DNA of 64,000 bases, taken from PALSA-612 sp963776735 (GTDB lineage: Bacteria; Actinomycetota; Thermoleophilia; Gaiellales; Gaiellaceae). The notes beneath the pieces were generated by a model. The model saw only the letters and a list, made by a program, of their open reading frames with translations, had not been told where the DNA came from and did no database searches. The first letter of the stretch is position 1. Each line of letters begins with the position of its first letter. The stretch spans positions 558,001 to 622,000 of the forward strand of contig CAVZNV010000016.1 of NCBI GenBank assembly GCA_963776735.1, read 5' to 3'. A program made the translations under genes and the position numbers. This document shows positions 15,602 through 24,906 of the stretch, piece by piece.

Positions 15602-16323
15602 CCGTCCTCCGCCAGCTCCCGCTTCAGCACCGTCAACCGCTCGGGGTCCTCGTGGAGGATCGACGCGATGAGCGCCGCCTCTGCTCCGGCCTCGAACGCC
15701 TCGGCCAGGTGCCGGGCGCAGCCGGCGCCGCCCGAGGCGATCACAGGCACACCGACCGCGTCGGCGATCGCGCCCGTCAGCTCGAGGTCGTACCCGTCGC
15801 GCGTCCCGTCGGCGTCTATCGAGGTGACGAGCAGCTCACCGGCACCGCGCTCCGTCGCCTTGCACGCCCACTCGACCGCGGCGATGCCGCGTGGATTGCG
15901 ACCGGCGTGGGTAACGACCTCGCCGCCGCGTGCATCGATCGCGCAGACGACAGCCTGAGAGCCGAACGCGTCGGCCAGCCGTTCGAGCAGCCCCGGCTCG
16001 TCGAGTGCTGCGCGGTTGACCGCGACCTTGTCCGCTCCGGCGCGCAGGAGCGAGAGGCCGTCGTCGACCGAGCGCACGCCGCCGCCGACGGTGAACGGGA
16101 TCGTCAGTTCGGCGGCGGCCCGGTCGACGAGGTCGAGCAGCGGGCTGCGGCTCTCGAGGGTGGCCGTGATGTCGAGGAAGACGAGCTCGTCCGCGCCGAG
16201 CTCGGAGTACCGCGTCGCGAGCTCGACGGGGTCGCCGATGTCGCGCAGGTTCTCGAAGCGAACGCCCTTGACCACGCGTCCGCCGGCGACGTCGAGGCAG
16301 GGGATCACGCGCTTCTTGACCAT
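15583..16323 (-). CDS. hisF: Imidazole glycerol phosphate synthase, cyclase subunit
   Basis: The 246-aa TIM barrel starts KKRVIPCLDVAGGRVVKGV, with the catalytic aspartates in CLDV (~11) and in SIDADGTRDGY (~130). It uses ammonia from HisH to close the imidazole ring, releasing AICAR. The ATG at 16323 overlaps the end of hisH by 19 nt, so both subunits are coupled. Confidence 0.95.
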   Translation of the reverse strand: MVKKRVIPCLDVAGGRVVKGVRFENLRDIGDPVELATRYSELGADELVFLDITATLESRSPLLDLVDRAAAELTIPFTVGGGVRSVDDGLSLLRAGADKVAVNRAALDEPGLLERLADAFGSQAVVCAIDARGGEVVTHAGRNPRGIAAVEWACKATERGAGELLVTSIDADGTRDGYDLELTGAIADAVGVPVIASGGAGCARHLAEAFEAGAEAALIASILHEDPERLTVLKRELAEDGWPIRN

Positions 16324-16907
16324 CGCAGCACGTTCGCGAGCGCGCGGGCGCCGGCCGGGCCGCTGCGTTCCGGGTGGAACTGGAATCCGGCGACGGCTCC
16401 CTGGTGGACGGCGGCGGCGAGCGGCCCCTCGTGGTCGACCTGGGCGGCGGCGACGGCGTCGTCGGCCGGCTGTGCGGCGTAGGAGTGGGCGAAGTAGACG
16501 TCGGCGCCGTCGAGGCTTTCGAGCAGCTCGCTGTTGCCGCGGGCGACCAACGTGTTCCAGCCCATGTGCGGCACCCGGCGAGCCGCGAGCCGGCGCACCG
16601 GGCCGCGGAGGAGTCCGAGCCCGGAGCCGCCTTCGTCGCTCTCCTCGAACAGGAGCTGCATGCCGACGCAGATACCGAGCACCGGCTTGCCGGTTGCCGC
16701 CCGGTCCCGGAGAGCGTCGTCCATGCCGGTGCGCCTGAGGCCGTCGGCCGCGCTGGCGACGTGACCCACGCCGGCGACGACCGCAAGCGGCGCCTCGCAC
16801 ACGACCGCCGGGTCGGTCGTGACGACCGGCTCCGTCCCGATCCGCACGAACGCGGAGCAAAGGCTGCGCAGGTTGCCGGCCCCGTAGTCGGCGACCGCAA
16901 CCCTCAT
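16305..16907 (-). CDS. hisH: Imidazole glycerol phosphate synthase, glutaminase subunit
   Basis: The 200-aa class-I amidotransferase starts MRVAVADYGAGNLRS. The catalytic triad is visible: Cys in GICVGMQLLFE and His/Glu in GFQFHPERSG. The usual PGVGAF loop reads AGVGHV, a modest divergence at the interface loop. I prefer the ATG at 16907 over a longer frame from 16943 because family sequence begins there. A 166-bp gap holding a dispersed repeat separates it from hisB upstream. Confidence 0.92.
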   Translation of the reverse strand: MRVAVADYGAGNLRSLCSAFVRIGTEPVVTTDPAVVCEAPLAVVAGVGHVASAADGLRRTGMDDALRDRAATGKPVLGICVGMQLLFEESDEGGSGLGLLRGPVRRLAARRVPHMGWNTLVARGNSELLESLDGADVYFAHSYAAQPADDAVAAAQVDHEGPLAAAVHQGAVAGFQFHPERSGPAGARALANVLRWSRSA

Positions 16908-16922
16908 GCCCCAACGCTCCGC

Positions 16923-17036
16923 TGTGGACGAGAAGTCACACACTTGTCACACGTGCGCGCCAGTCTCGCGCGCCTTTCCGCGCTACGCTCAACGCGGGTG
17001 GCGGGTGGTCCTTCTTCCCCACCCAGGGTGGGGAGC
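16923..17036 (+). repeat. Dispersed G/C-strand repeat R1, copy 1
   Basis: This is about 115 bp, matching 43098–43212 along its length. The core is GGGTGG-C-GGGTGG (16996–17008), a short spacer and CCCCACCC-A-GGGTGGGG (17017–17033); a TACGCT box precedes it (16984–16989). It fills the gap between hisB and hisH, antisense to the operon. Confidence 0.75.
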
Positions 17037-17073
17037 GGCGCGGGCTCCGCCCGCCGCGTCGTGGCCGAAAAGC

Positions 17074-18675
17074 TCACAGCGTTCCCTTGGTCGAGCCCGC
17101 GGGAGAGGCCGTGGACGGCCGGGCGCACGCCTCCGCGAGCGCCCGGCCGAGAGCCTTGAATGCCGCCTCGGCGACATGGTGGTCGTCGGTCCCGGCCGCG
17201 TCGACGTGCACCGTGCACCCCGCCTCCATGACGAACCGCTCCAACGCGTGCGGAAGCAGCGTCAGCGCAAGCCCGCCGACGCGATCGCCGCCGAACGCGA
17301 GCGCGATCTCCGCGTGGGGGCGGCGGACGAGGTCGACGGCCGCGGTCGCGCGAGCCTCGTCCATCGGCACCGTCGCCGAGCCGTAGCGCACGACACCCTC
17401 GCGCGAGCCGAGGGCGTCCGACACCGCTGTCCCCAGCGCCGCCAGCACATCCTCGACCGTGTGGTGCTCGTCCACCTCGAGGTCACCGCCCGCGACCACC
17501 TCGAGGTCGAATCCCGCGTGGAACGCGAGCAGCGCAAGCAGGTGGTCGAGGAAGCCGACTCCCGTCCGGACGCGCGTCCGACGCCGACCGTCCACCCCGA
17601 GCACGAGCCGCAGCGACGTCTCCGCCGTCGTCCGGACGACCAGCGCGGACCGCACCGACGAAGGCTGTGCGCCCGCACCGAGAGCGGCCAGCAGGCGATC
17701 GTTCTCGGCGGGCGTGCGCGGCGTGAGCCGGATCGCCTCGGGAGACCGTCGCACGACGAGCCCCTGCTCCTCGAGCCGATCGGCCACCGCCGCCGCGTCG
17801 TCGATCGGCACGTAGACGAAATTCGCCGACGAGGGCGGGCAGGCATATCCGGCCGCGAGCAGCGCGTCCCGCACGCGCTCGCGCTCCGCGATCTCCGACT
17901 CGACGTCCAGCACGGGGTCGCGAAATGCCGCTGCGGCGATCCGCGCGGCCGGCGTCGCGACCGGGGCGGGCGCGCGCCTGCGGTCGAGCTCGGCCGCCGT
18001 CTCGACGGACGCCACCGCGTAGCCGACCCGGAGCGCGGCGAAGCCGAACGCCTTCGACAGGCTGCGGATCGCGAGCAAATTCGGCTGCTCCCGCACGAAC
18101 GGCACGACTGTCCGGCCGGCGTACTCGAAGTAGGCCTCGTCGACGGCGACCACCGTGTCCGGGAGCGAGCGAGCGACCGCCACGATCTCATCCGGCTCGA
18201 CGAGCGCACCCGTCGGGTTGGCCGGATTGCAGACCCAGACGAGATCGACGCCGGACAGCGCGTCGGGGTCGAGCGGCGCGTCGACGACCTCCGCGCCCTC
18301 GATCCCGCTCGCGATCGCGTACAGCGGATAGGTCGGAAGCTGCACCGCCGCCACGCGACCCGGCCCGAGGAACGTCTTCGCGACGAGGCCGATCAGATCG
18401 TCGGCGCCGGCGCCGATCACGATCTCGTCCGGCCGCACGCCCGCGTAGCCGGCCGCCGCCTCCCGCAGATCGCGATACGTCCCCTCGGGATACTCGTTCA
18501 GCACCGCGAAGCTCTCGCCGAGAGGCACCCGCGGGACGCCGGGCAGCGGCGGCACGTTGGCATCGAAACGCAGCACCTGCGCGAGCGGCAGCCCGTGCGC
18601 CTGCGCGACCTCCGACGCCGTTCTCGCCCACACGTACGGCGCGAAGTCCTCCGCCAGAGGTCGCGAAAGCGTCAC
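17074..18675 (-). CDS. hisC-hisB: HisC–HisB fusion: histidinol-phosphate aminotransferase plus IGP dehydratase
   Basis: One 533-aa frame holds both enzymes. Residues 1–~335 are HisC (CNPANPTGAL, PLP lysine in IRSLSKAFGFAALRVGYA). Residues ~340–533 are HisB (VRTTAETSLRLVLGVDG, then FLDHLLALLAFHAGFDLEV, DEHHTVEDV and TDDHHVAEAAFKALGRAL, the metal-binding histidines). No stop separates them. An in-frame GTG at 17655 could start a separate 193-aa HisB, but no ribosome site precedes it. The GTG at 18675 overlaps the hisD stop. The two activities catalyse steps 6 and 7, so a fusion is sensible. Confidence 0.88.
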   Translation of the reverse strand: MTLSRPLAEDFAPYVWARTASEVAQAHGLPLAQVLRFDANVPPLPGVPRVPLGESFAVLNEYPEGTYRDLREAAAGYAGVRPDEIVIGAGADDLIGLVAKTFLGPGRVAAVQLPTYPLYAIASGIEGAEVVDAPLDPDALSGVDLVWVCNPANPTGALVEPDEIVAVARSLPDTVVAVDEAYFEYAGRTVVPFVREQPNLLAIRSLSKAFGFAALRVGYAVASVETAAELDRRRAPAPVATPAARIAAAAFRDPVLDVESEIAERERVRDALLAAGYACPPSSANFVYVPIDDAAAVADRLEEQGLVVRRSPEAIRLTPRTPAENDRLLAALGAGAQPSSVRSALVVRTTAETSLRLVLGVDGRRRTRVRTGVGFLDHLLALLAFHAGFDLEVVAGGDLEVDEHHTVEDVLAALGTAVSDALGSREGVVRYGSATVPMDEARATAAVDLVRRPHAEIALAFGGDRVGGLALTLLPHALERFVMEAGCTVHVDAAGTDDHHVAEAAFKALGRALAEACARPSTASPAGSTKGTL

Positions 18676-19841
18676 CGAGCCACCTGGGCGAACCGCGCCT
18701 CCACCGCCGCCGCGTGCAGCGGCAATCCTTCCGCGGCCGCGAGCGCGCCGATCGTCTCGCGCATCGCGTCCAGCCCTTCCGGCGTCGCCGACACGACCTG
18801 GACGGACTTGAGGAACGAGTCGAGCCCGAGGCCGCCGGCCGCTCGCGCAAGGCCACCCGTCGGGAGCACGTGGTTCGTGCCGCACGCGTAGTCGCCGACG
18901 ACGGCGGGCGCGGACGAGCCGAGGAAGATCGAGCCCGCGTTCCGCACGCGCTCTGCAAGGACGGCCGGCTCGCGAACGTGCAGCTCGAGGTGCTCCGGCG
19001 CGTACTCGTCCACCAGCGCCAGCGCCTCGTCGAGCGAGCCGACGACCTCGATTCGCACCTGCTCCCACCCGGCGGTGCGCGACGCGACCTCGTCGGCCAG
19101 CGCCGGAATCGTCGTCACGAGCACGCACTCCGAATCCGGTCCATGCTCGGCCTGCGCCAGCAGGTCGGCGGCACAAAGCTCCGCGTCCGCCGTCTCGTCG
19201 GCGACCACCATGACCTCGCTCGGCCCGGCGGGCAGGTCGATGCCGACACGTCCGGAGACGACGAGCTTGGCCGCCGTCACCCACCGGTTGCCGGGGCCGA
19301 CGATCTTGTCCACGGCTGGGATCGACTCGGTCCCGTACGCGAGCGCGCCGATTGCCTGGGCTCCACCCACCGCGTAGAGCTCGTCGATTCCGAGCTCCCG
19401 CGCCGCGGCAAGGAGCACCTCCGGCGGCCGCGGAGAGACGACGGCGATCCGCTCGACGCCCGCGATCTGTGCCGGCACAACCGCCATGACGAGCGACGAC
19501 GGGTACGCAGCTCGGCCGCCGGGCGCGTAGACGCCCACCGAGGCGACCGGGAGAAAGCGCCGCGAGCTCTGCACGCCGGGCCACGTCGCGACGGTCGTGT
19601 CGGCAGGGCGCTGCGGCTCGTGGAACGCTCGCACGGCCTCGGCGAGCCTGCGCACGGCGTCGAGAAACCCTGACGGCGCCTCCGCCGCGGCGATCGTCTC
19701 GACCGGCACGCGCAGCGCCGCCGGCCGTTCGCCGTCCAGCCGTTCCGTCCAGTCAAGTACCGCCTCGTCGCCGCGGTCGCGCACGTCGGCGACGATCTCG
19801 GCCGCGCGCGGCAGTGCGTCGGCGATGTCCACGCGGCTCAC
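18672..19841 (-). CDS. hisD: Histidinol dehydrogenase
   Basis: HisD oxidises histidinol to histidine in two NAD-dependent steps. The 389-aa protein has VYAPGGRAAYPSSLVMAVVP, KIVGPGNRWVTAAK, the zinc and catalytic region YAPEHLELHV (Glu–His) and CGTNHVLPTGG. It is about 40 residues shorter than E. coli HisD, lost at the N-terminus. The GTG at 19841 overlaps the hisG stop (GTGA). Confidence 0.94.
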   Translation of the reverse strand: MSRVDIADALPRAAEIVADVRDRGDEAVLDWTERLDGERPAALRVPVETIAAAEAPSGFLDAVRRLAEAVRAFHEPQRPADTTVATWPGVQSSRRFLPVASVGVYAPGGRAAYPSSLVMAVVPAQIAGVERIAVVSPRPPEVLLAAARELGIDELYAVGGAQAIGALAYGTESIPAVDKIVGPGNRWVTAAKLVVSGRVGIDLPAGPSEVMVVADETADAELCAADLLAQAEHGPDSECVLVTTIPALADEVASRTAGWEQVRIEVVGSLDEALALVDEYAPEHLELHVREPAVLAERVRNAGSIFLGSSAPAVVGDYACGTNHVLPTGGLARAAGGLGLDSFLKSVQVVSATPEGLDAMRETIGALAAAEGLPLHAAAVEARFAQVAR

Positions 19842-20725
19842 GGCACGACTCTCTCGACCGGCATGACGAGGATCGAGGTCGCCCCGGCCGCCTTGAGCGG
19901 CGCGAGCAGATCCCACACGCGGTCGGCGTCGATCGCCGCGTGCACCGCGATCTGGCCCGGCTCGGCGAGCTCCAGCACCGACGGCGCGCCCATGCTCGGC
20001 AGCACCGCGCGGATCTCGTCGAGCGCCTCGGCGGGGGCGTTCATCATCACGTAGCGCCGCTGTCGCGCCGCGACGACCGCCTCCAGCATCAGCCGCAGCC
20101 GTTCCACGTGCTCGGACTTCTCGCCGGGATCGCGGCCCGCCAGCAGCACGGCCTGCGACTCGAGCAGCCGGCCGATCCGCCGCAGCCCGTTCGCGCTCGT
20201 CGTCGAGCCGGTCGAGACGAGGTCGACGATCGCATCCGCGAGGCCGAGCCGCGGCGCCGCCTCGACCGAGCCCGAGATCGTCACCAGCTCGGCTGTCACG
20301 CCGTGTTCGGCGAGATACGAGCGCGTCGAGACCGGATAGGCCGTCGCAACCCTGAGCCCGTCCAGGTCGGCCAGCGCTTCCGGCGCGGCGTCCACCGGGA
20401 CCGCGGCCTCCAGCGTGCAGCGCGCGAACCCGAGCTCCGCCAGCGTCTCGACCTTCGCCTCGCTCTCGACGACGAGATTGGCACCGGTGATCCCGGCGTC
20501 GACGACCCCGTCCTGCACGTACTCGGGGATGTCGTGCGGCCGGACGAGCAGCAGGTCGACCGGTGCGTTCGCGCACGGGACGAGGAGGGCCCGGTCCGTG
20601 GTCTCGAACGAGAGACCTGCGGCTGCGCAGAGGTCGAGCGTCGGCTGCAGCATCCGCCCCTTCGAGGGGACGGCGACCGTCAGCCGCCCGTTCTCGCCGG
20701 CTCGCTCGAACCGCGTCGGGGTCAT
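19838..20725 (-). CDS. hisG: ATP phosphoribosyltransferase, long form
   Basis: The 295-aa HisG condenses ATP and PRPP, the committed step of histidine synthesis. Length and a C-terminal ACT-like domain (about 220–295) mark the long, hexameric, histidine-inhibited form, so no HisZ is needed. The PRPP loop is DLVSTGSTTSANGLRRI near residue 180. It abuts the yerC-like gene upstream with no gap, so both are in one transcript. Confidence 0.94.
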   Translation of the reverse strand: MTPTRFERAGENGRLTVAVPSKGRMLQPTLDLCAAAGLSFETTDRALLVPCANAPVDLLLVRPHDIPEYVQDGVVDAGITGANLVVESEAKVETLAELGFARCTLEAAVPVDAAPEALADLDGLRVATAYPVSTRSYLAEHGVTAELVTISGSVEAAPRLGLADAIVDLVSTGSTTSANGLRRIGRLLESQAVLLAGRDPGEKSEHVERLRLMLEAVVAARQRRYVMMNAPAEALDEIRAVLPSMGAPSVLELAEPGQIAVHAAIDADRVWDLLAPLKAAGATSILVMPVERVVP

Positions 20726-21061
20726 CTAGCTCTCCCGGCTTCTCGCCGTGCGGTCGAGCGCGAGCGTGTAGCCGCCCGCTCCGTGACGGAGCCAGTGAGC
20801 GACCCTCGTGACCGTCGCCGTGCTGGTGTGGACCGTCTCGGCCACGTCCAGATAGGGCCGGCCGGAGTCGACCAGGCGTGCGATCTGCCAGCGGTGAGCA
20901 AGCGCCTCGAGCTCTCCGAGCGTGCACAGGTCTCGGAGAAAACGGCGGGCCTCGTCGCGCGTGCGCAGGACGAGCAGCGCGTCGGCCAGCTCGTCGAGGC
21001 CGGTGACGTCTTCGACCACATGCGCGGGGTCGCTCTGTGTCTCGCTCGCCATCGTCGCCAT
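20726..21061 (-). CDS. YerC/YecD-type TrpR-family regulator, likely of his genes
   Basis: The 111-aa protein has the TrpR-like core: LRTRDEARRFLRDLCTLGEL, ALAHRWQIARLVDSGRPY and the helix-turn-helix VAETVHTSTATVTRVAHWL. It leads the his operon and is divergent from hisA. The start codon abuts a perfect 16-bp palindrome, the obvious operator. In Firmicutes, TrpR-family proteins of this type have been proposed as histidine-pathway repressors, as I recall. Here control of both his transcription units is inferred from position and operator. Confidence 0.85.
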   Translation of the reverse strand: MATMASETQSDPAHVVEDVTGLDELADALLVLRTRDEARRFLRDLCTLGELEALAHRWQIARLVDSGRPYLDVAETVHTSTATVTRVAHWLRHGAGGYTLALDRTARSRES

Positions 21062-21076
21062 GTTAGCATGCTAACA
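21061..21076. promoter_or_regulatory. Bidirectional promoter/operator palindrome of the his genes
   Basis: TGTTAGCATGCTAACA is a perfect palindrome. Read leftward it places TAGCAT 6 nt before the yerC-like ATG; read rightward it places TAGCAT 9 nt before the hisA GTG. One bound dimer would cover both -10 boxes. No clear -35 is seen on either side. Confidence 0.75.
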
Positions 21077-21078
21077 CG

Positions 21079-21831
21079 GTGGGTGAGGAGACAGGACCTC
21101 GAGCCTCTGGCCGCGCGCCGCTCGCGGTGCTGCCGGCGATCGACGTGCTCGACGGGCGGTGCGTCAGGCTGGCCGGCGGCGATCCCGGTCGCGTCACGAT
21201 CGAAGGCGGTGACCCGGTGGAGGCCGCGCGGCGTTTCGCCGACGAAGGCGCGGAGTTCCTCCACCTCGTGGATCTCGACGGCGCGTTCTCCGGCTCGCCG
21301 ACCGCGGGCCTCGTCGAAAGGATCGTCGCCGCGGCCGGAGACGTGCCCGTACAGGCCGGCGGCGGCTATCGCACGCTCGACGCGATCGACGCGGCGCTCG
21401 CCGCCGGAGCGGCCCGGGTGATGGTCGGGACGGCCGCGCTCTCGCCCACGTTTCTGGCGGCAGCCGCGCCTCGTTTCGGCGAGCGGCTCGTCGTCGCGAT
21501 CGACGCCCGCGACGGGGCCGTCGTCGCCGACGGCTGGACGAGCGCCTCGTCGCTGTCGGCGGTCGAACTCGCGGAGGCGTGCGGGCAGGCCGGCGTGGCG
21601 CGACTCCTCGTGACGAGCACGAGCCGCGACGGCTCCCTGGCCGGGCCCGATCTCGAGCTCCTGGCCGCGGTGATCGAAGCGAGCGGGCTGCCGGTGCTCG
21701 CCGCCGGAGGCATCGCGTCGCTGAGTGACCTCGAAGACCTGTCTGCACTCGGCTGCGAGGGGGCGATCCTCGGCAGCGCGCTCTGGAGCGGTCGCGTGAC
21801 CCTCGCGGACGCGCTACTCTCCGTGAGATGA
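21079..21831 (+). CDS. hisA: ProFAR isomerase
   Basis: The 250-aa TIM barrel isomerises ProFAR to PRFAR. Catalytic aspartates lie in AIDVLDGRCVRL (~21) and in STSRDGSLAGPD (~145). PriA-type enzymes of actinobacteria also do the TrpF reaction, but a separate TrpF domain exists here at 25577–26064, so dual function is not needed. The GTG at 21079 follows the palindromic promoter. The stop overlaps the Trp leader ATG (ATGA), physically linking the his and trp units. Confidence 0.92.
   Translation: MGEETGPRASGRAPLAVLPAIDVLDGRCVRLAGGDPGRVTIEGGDPVEAARRFADEGAEFLHLVDLDGAFSGSPTAGLVERIVAAAGDVPVQAGGGYRTLDAIDAALAAGAARVMVGTAALSPTFLAAAAPRFGERLVVAIDARDGAVVADGWTSASSLSAVELAEACGQAGVARLLVTSTSRDGSLAGPDLELLAAVIEASGLPVLAAGGIASLSDLEDLSALGCEGAILGSALWSGRVTLADALLSVR
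21815..21820 (+). promoter_or_regulatory. Candidate leaderless promoter of the Trp leader
   Basis: TACTCT ends 7 nt before the leader ATG. No good -35 is visible; hisA readthrough is an alternative source of the transcript. Confidence 0.4.
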
Positions 21832-21890
21832 CCTTCCCGACCGCGTTCTGGGCCTGGTGGCGCCGCGAGCGTGGCGGGAGCGTCGCCTGA
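21828..21890 (+). CDS. trpL: Trp leader peptide of the trp operon
   Basis: The 20-residue ORF reads MTFPTAFWAWWRRERGGSVA, with three tryptophans in four positions (8, 10, 11). It overlaps the hisA stop (ATGA), so it could be translated by coupling or from a leaderless promoter. A true intrinsic terminator follows 28 nt later, then trpE. This is the arrangement of classical ribosome-mediated attenuation: stalling at the Trp codons in Trp shortage should prevent terminator formation. CTGGGC at the Trp codons can pair with GCCCAG at the terminator base. Confidence 0.85.
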   Translation: MTFPTAFWAWWRRERGGSVA

Positions 21891-21918
21891 CACCGACCTC
21901 ATCCCGTCCCGCTCGCCC

Positions 21919-21948
21919 AGACCTTCCAGCCGGAAGGTCTTTTCATTT
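21919..21948 (+). terminator. trp attenuator terminator
   Basis: AGACCTTCC (21919–21927), loop AGCC, GGAAGGTCT (21932–21940), then TTTCATTT. The perfect 9-bp stem and U-rich tail make it a textbook intrinsic terminator 13 nt before the trpE ATG. Confidence 0.88.
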
Positions 21949-21961
21949 CCGCTCGAACGCA

Positions 21962-23187
21962 ATGAACGCAACCGTCCGCATCCCGACCGACCTCGTCACT
22001 CCGCTCGGTGCCTACCTGCGCCTGCGCAGGCTCGGAGCCGCGAGCTTCCTGCTCGAGTCGGTCGAGCAGGGACGGCTCGGCCGGTACTCCTTCGTCGGCT
22101 GCGGCTCGCGGCTCGTCACCTTCGAGGAGGCCGAGCAGGCGTCGGCGCCGGTCGTCGGCTATCTCGGCTACGACCACGTCGCGAAGCTGGAGCCGACGGT
22201 ACCGCTTCCGGACGAGCGGCCCGATCTCCCGGAGAGCCGGTTCGTCGTCGCGGACGTCCTCGCGCGGATCGACCACGTGACAAGCGTTGCCGAAGTGCTC
22301 GCCGGCGACCCCGCCGAGATCGCCACGGCGCTCGCCGGACACGTGGACGACCCGGCGACCGGACCGCTCGCGACCCATCCCACCGAGCGCGCGCCGAGTC
22401 GCAACGAGCACGAGCGCCGCGTGGTCCGCGCCAAGGAGCACATCGCTGCGGGTAACGCCTTCCAGATCGTCCTGTCGCAGCGGGCGGTCCGCCGCACCGA
22501 CGCGTCGGCCGTCGCGCTCTACCGCGCGCTGCGCCGGATCAACCCGTCGCCGTACCTGTTCCTGCTCGAGCTGGGCGACGTCAGCCTCGTGGGTTCCTCG
22601 CCGGAGACGCACGTGAAGCTGGAAGGCACCCGCGCGAGCCTGAACCCGATCGCGGGGACGATCGCCGCCGGCGAAGGGGCCGAGGAGAGTCTGCTCGCGT
22701 CCGAGAAAGACCGGGCCGAGCACGTCATGCTCGTCGACCTCGGCCGCAACGACCTCTCTCGCGTCTGCCGGCCCGGAACCGTGCAGGTCGAACGGTTCCT
22801 CGAGCCTGAGCACTACTCGCACGTCGTCCACCTCGTCTCTGAGGTCGGCGGCGAGATCGAGCCCGGCCGAACCGCGTTCGACCTGCTCAGAGCGACCTTT
22901 CCTGCCGGCACCGTGTCCGGCGCGCCTAAGGTGCGGGCGATGCAGATCATCTCGGAGCTGGAGGGATACGGACGCGGCACGTACGCCGGCGTGGTGGGCT
23001 ACGCGCTCCCCGGCGGCGACCTGGACACGTGCATCGCGATCCGCACGCTCGTCCTGCGCGACGGCGTCGCCTACCTGCAGGCGGGCGGCGGAGTGGTGGC
23101 GGATTCCGACCCGGCCGCAGAGCACCAGGAGTGCCTTGACAAGCTGGCCGCGATCGAGGCTGCCGTCGACCTGGCGGAGGCGGGCGG

Positions 23188-23191
<4 letters not shown>
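21962..23191 (+). CDS. trpE: Anthranilate synthase component I, compact form
   Basis: TrpE makes anthranilate from chorismate using ammonia from TrpG. The chorismate-binding half is complete (NPSPYLFLLELGDVSLVGSS, GAPKVRAMQIISELE, AGGGVVADSDPAAE). The Trp feedback motif LLES is kept (SFLLESVEQGRLGRYSFVG, near residue 25). At 409 aa it is about 90 shorter than usual; the loss lies between RYSFVG and GYLGYD in the N-terminal domain. The ATG at 21962 comes just after the attenuator terminator. It overlaps trpG by 4 nt. Confidence 0.93.
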
Positions 23192-23747
<556 letters not shown>

Positions 23748-23751
<4 letters not shown>

Positions 23752-24773
23752 TCCAGACGGCGCTCAGCCGCGTGCTCGACGGGCACGACCTCAGCCGCGA
23801 GGAGGCGTGCGAGGCGATGGGCGAGATCATGCGCGGCGAGACGACGCAGGCGCAGATCGCCGGCTTCCTGGTCGCACTGCGGGCCAAGGGCGAGACCACG
23901 GACGAGATCACGGGCTGCGCCGACGCGATGCGAGCCCATGTCCTGCCGGTGCGGCCGCAGCGTCACGACCTCGTGGACACGGCCGGAACCGGCGGCGACG
24001 GCGCGCAGACCCTGAACATCTCGACCGCGGCGGCCTTGGTCGCGGCGGCGGCAGGCGCCGGTGTCGCGAAGCACGGCAACCGGGCGGTCTCCTCTGCGTC
24101 GGGCTCGGCGGACGTGCTCGAGGCGCTCGGCTTCGAGCTCGAGCTGCCGGCAGAGCGGATCGCTCGGTCGATCGACGAGCTCGGCTTCGGCTTCCTGTTC
24201 GCGCCGGCGCATCATCCCGCGATGAAGCACGCCGCACCGGTGCGGCGCGAGCTGGCGACGCGGACGGTGTTCAACGTGCTCGGCCCGCTCACGAACCCGG
24301 CCGGAGCGCGAGCGCAGATCGTCGGCGTGTACGCGCCAGGGCTCGTACGCACGATCGCCGAGGTGCTTGTCCAGCTAGGGGCGGAGCGCGCGTTCGTAGT
24401 ACACGGCGCGGGCGGCATCGACGAGCTGTCGCCGTGCGGGCCAAACCTCGTCTGCGAAGTCGCCGGCGGGGAGGTGCGCGAACGGACGGTCGACCCGGCC
24501 GAGCTCGGCGTCGCCGCGTGCTCGCCGGACGAGCTGCGCGGCGGATCGCCGGCCGAGAATGCACAGTCGATTCGAGACGTGTTCGCCGGTTCGAGAGGCG
24601 CCGCCCGCGAGGCGGTTCTGCTCAACGCCGCAGGAGCGATCGCCGCCGGAGGTCACGCCGAGGGGCTCCGCGACGGTCTCGACCTCGCCCGCGCCGCCGT
24701 CGACTCGGGGGCCGCCGCCGAGCGGCTCGACCGGCTCGTGGCGTTCTCCCGCGCCGAGGAGGTGCCCGCGTGA
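23748..24773 (+). CDS. trpD: Anthranilate phosphoribosyltransferase
   Basis: The 341-aa enzyme joins anthranilate to PRPP. Family motifs are DTAGTGGDGAQTLNIST near residue 77, KHGNRAVSSASGSADVLEAL near 107 and FNVLGPLTNPAGA near 165. The ATG at 23748 overlaps the trpG stop. The next gene is 133 bp away, across repeat R1 copy 2. Confidence 0.95.
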
Positions 24774-24774
24774 G

Positions 24775-24892
24775 CCGAATTTGCACTGAATTGGCACACC
24801 CCGGTGCGGACTTTCTCGTTAGCGTCGACACCGAGGGTGGAGGGTGGTTCCCCACCCTCGATTTGGGTGGGGGAGGGCCGGACGTGGCCGGA
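24775..24892 (+). repeat. Dispersed repeat R1, copy 2 (before trpCF)
   Basis: Core GGGTGG-A-GGGTGG (24835–24847), CCCCACCC (24850–24857), a 7-nt loop and GGGTGGGG (24865–24872). The left half (GAATTGGCAC…GTCGACACCGA) matches copy 3 at 27213–27333 in reverse. It forms most of the gap between trpD and trpCF. Confidence 0.78.
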
Positions 24893-24906
24893 AAGGACGG
24901 GCGGTG

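Noticed and set aside
16923..17036. R1 copies as intrinsic terminators
   Set aside because: The stems are GC-rich but no U-tract follows in either direction and copies lie at 5' as well as internal positions.
18676..19584. N-terminal extension of the HisC–HisB frame
   Set aside because: The open frame continues upstream through hisD, but that part is the out-of-frame shadow of hisD; HisC similarity starts at the GTG overlapping the hisD stop.
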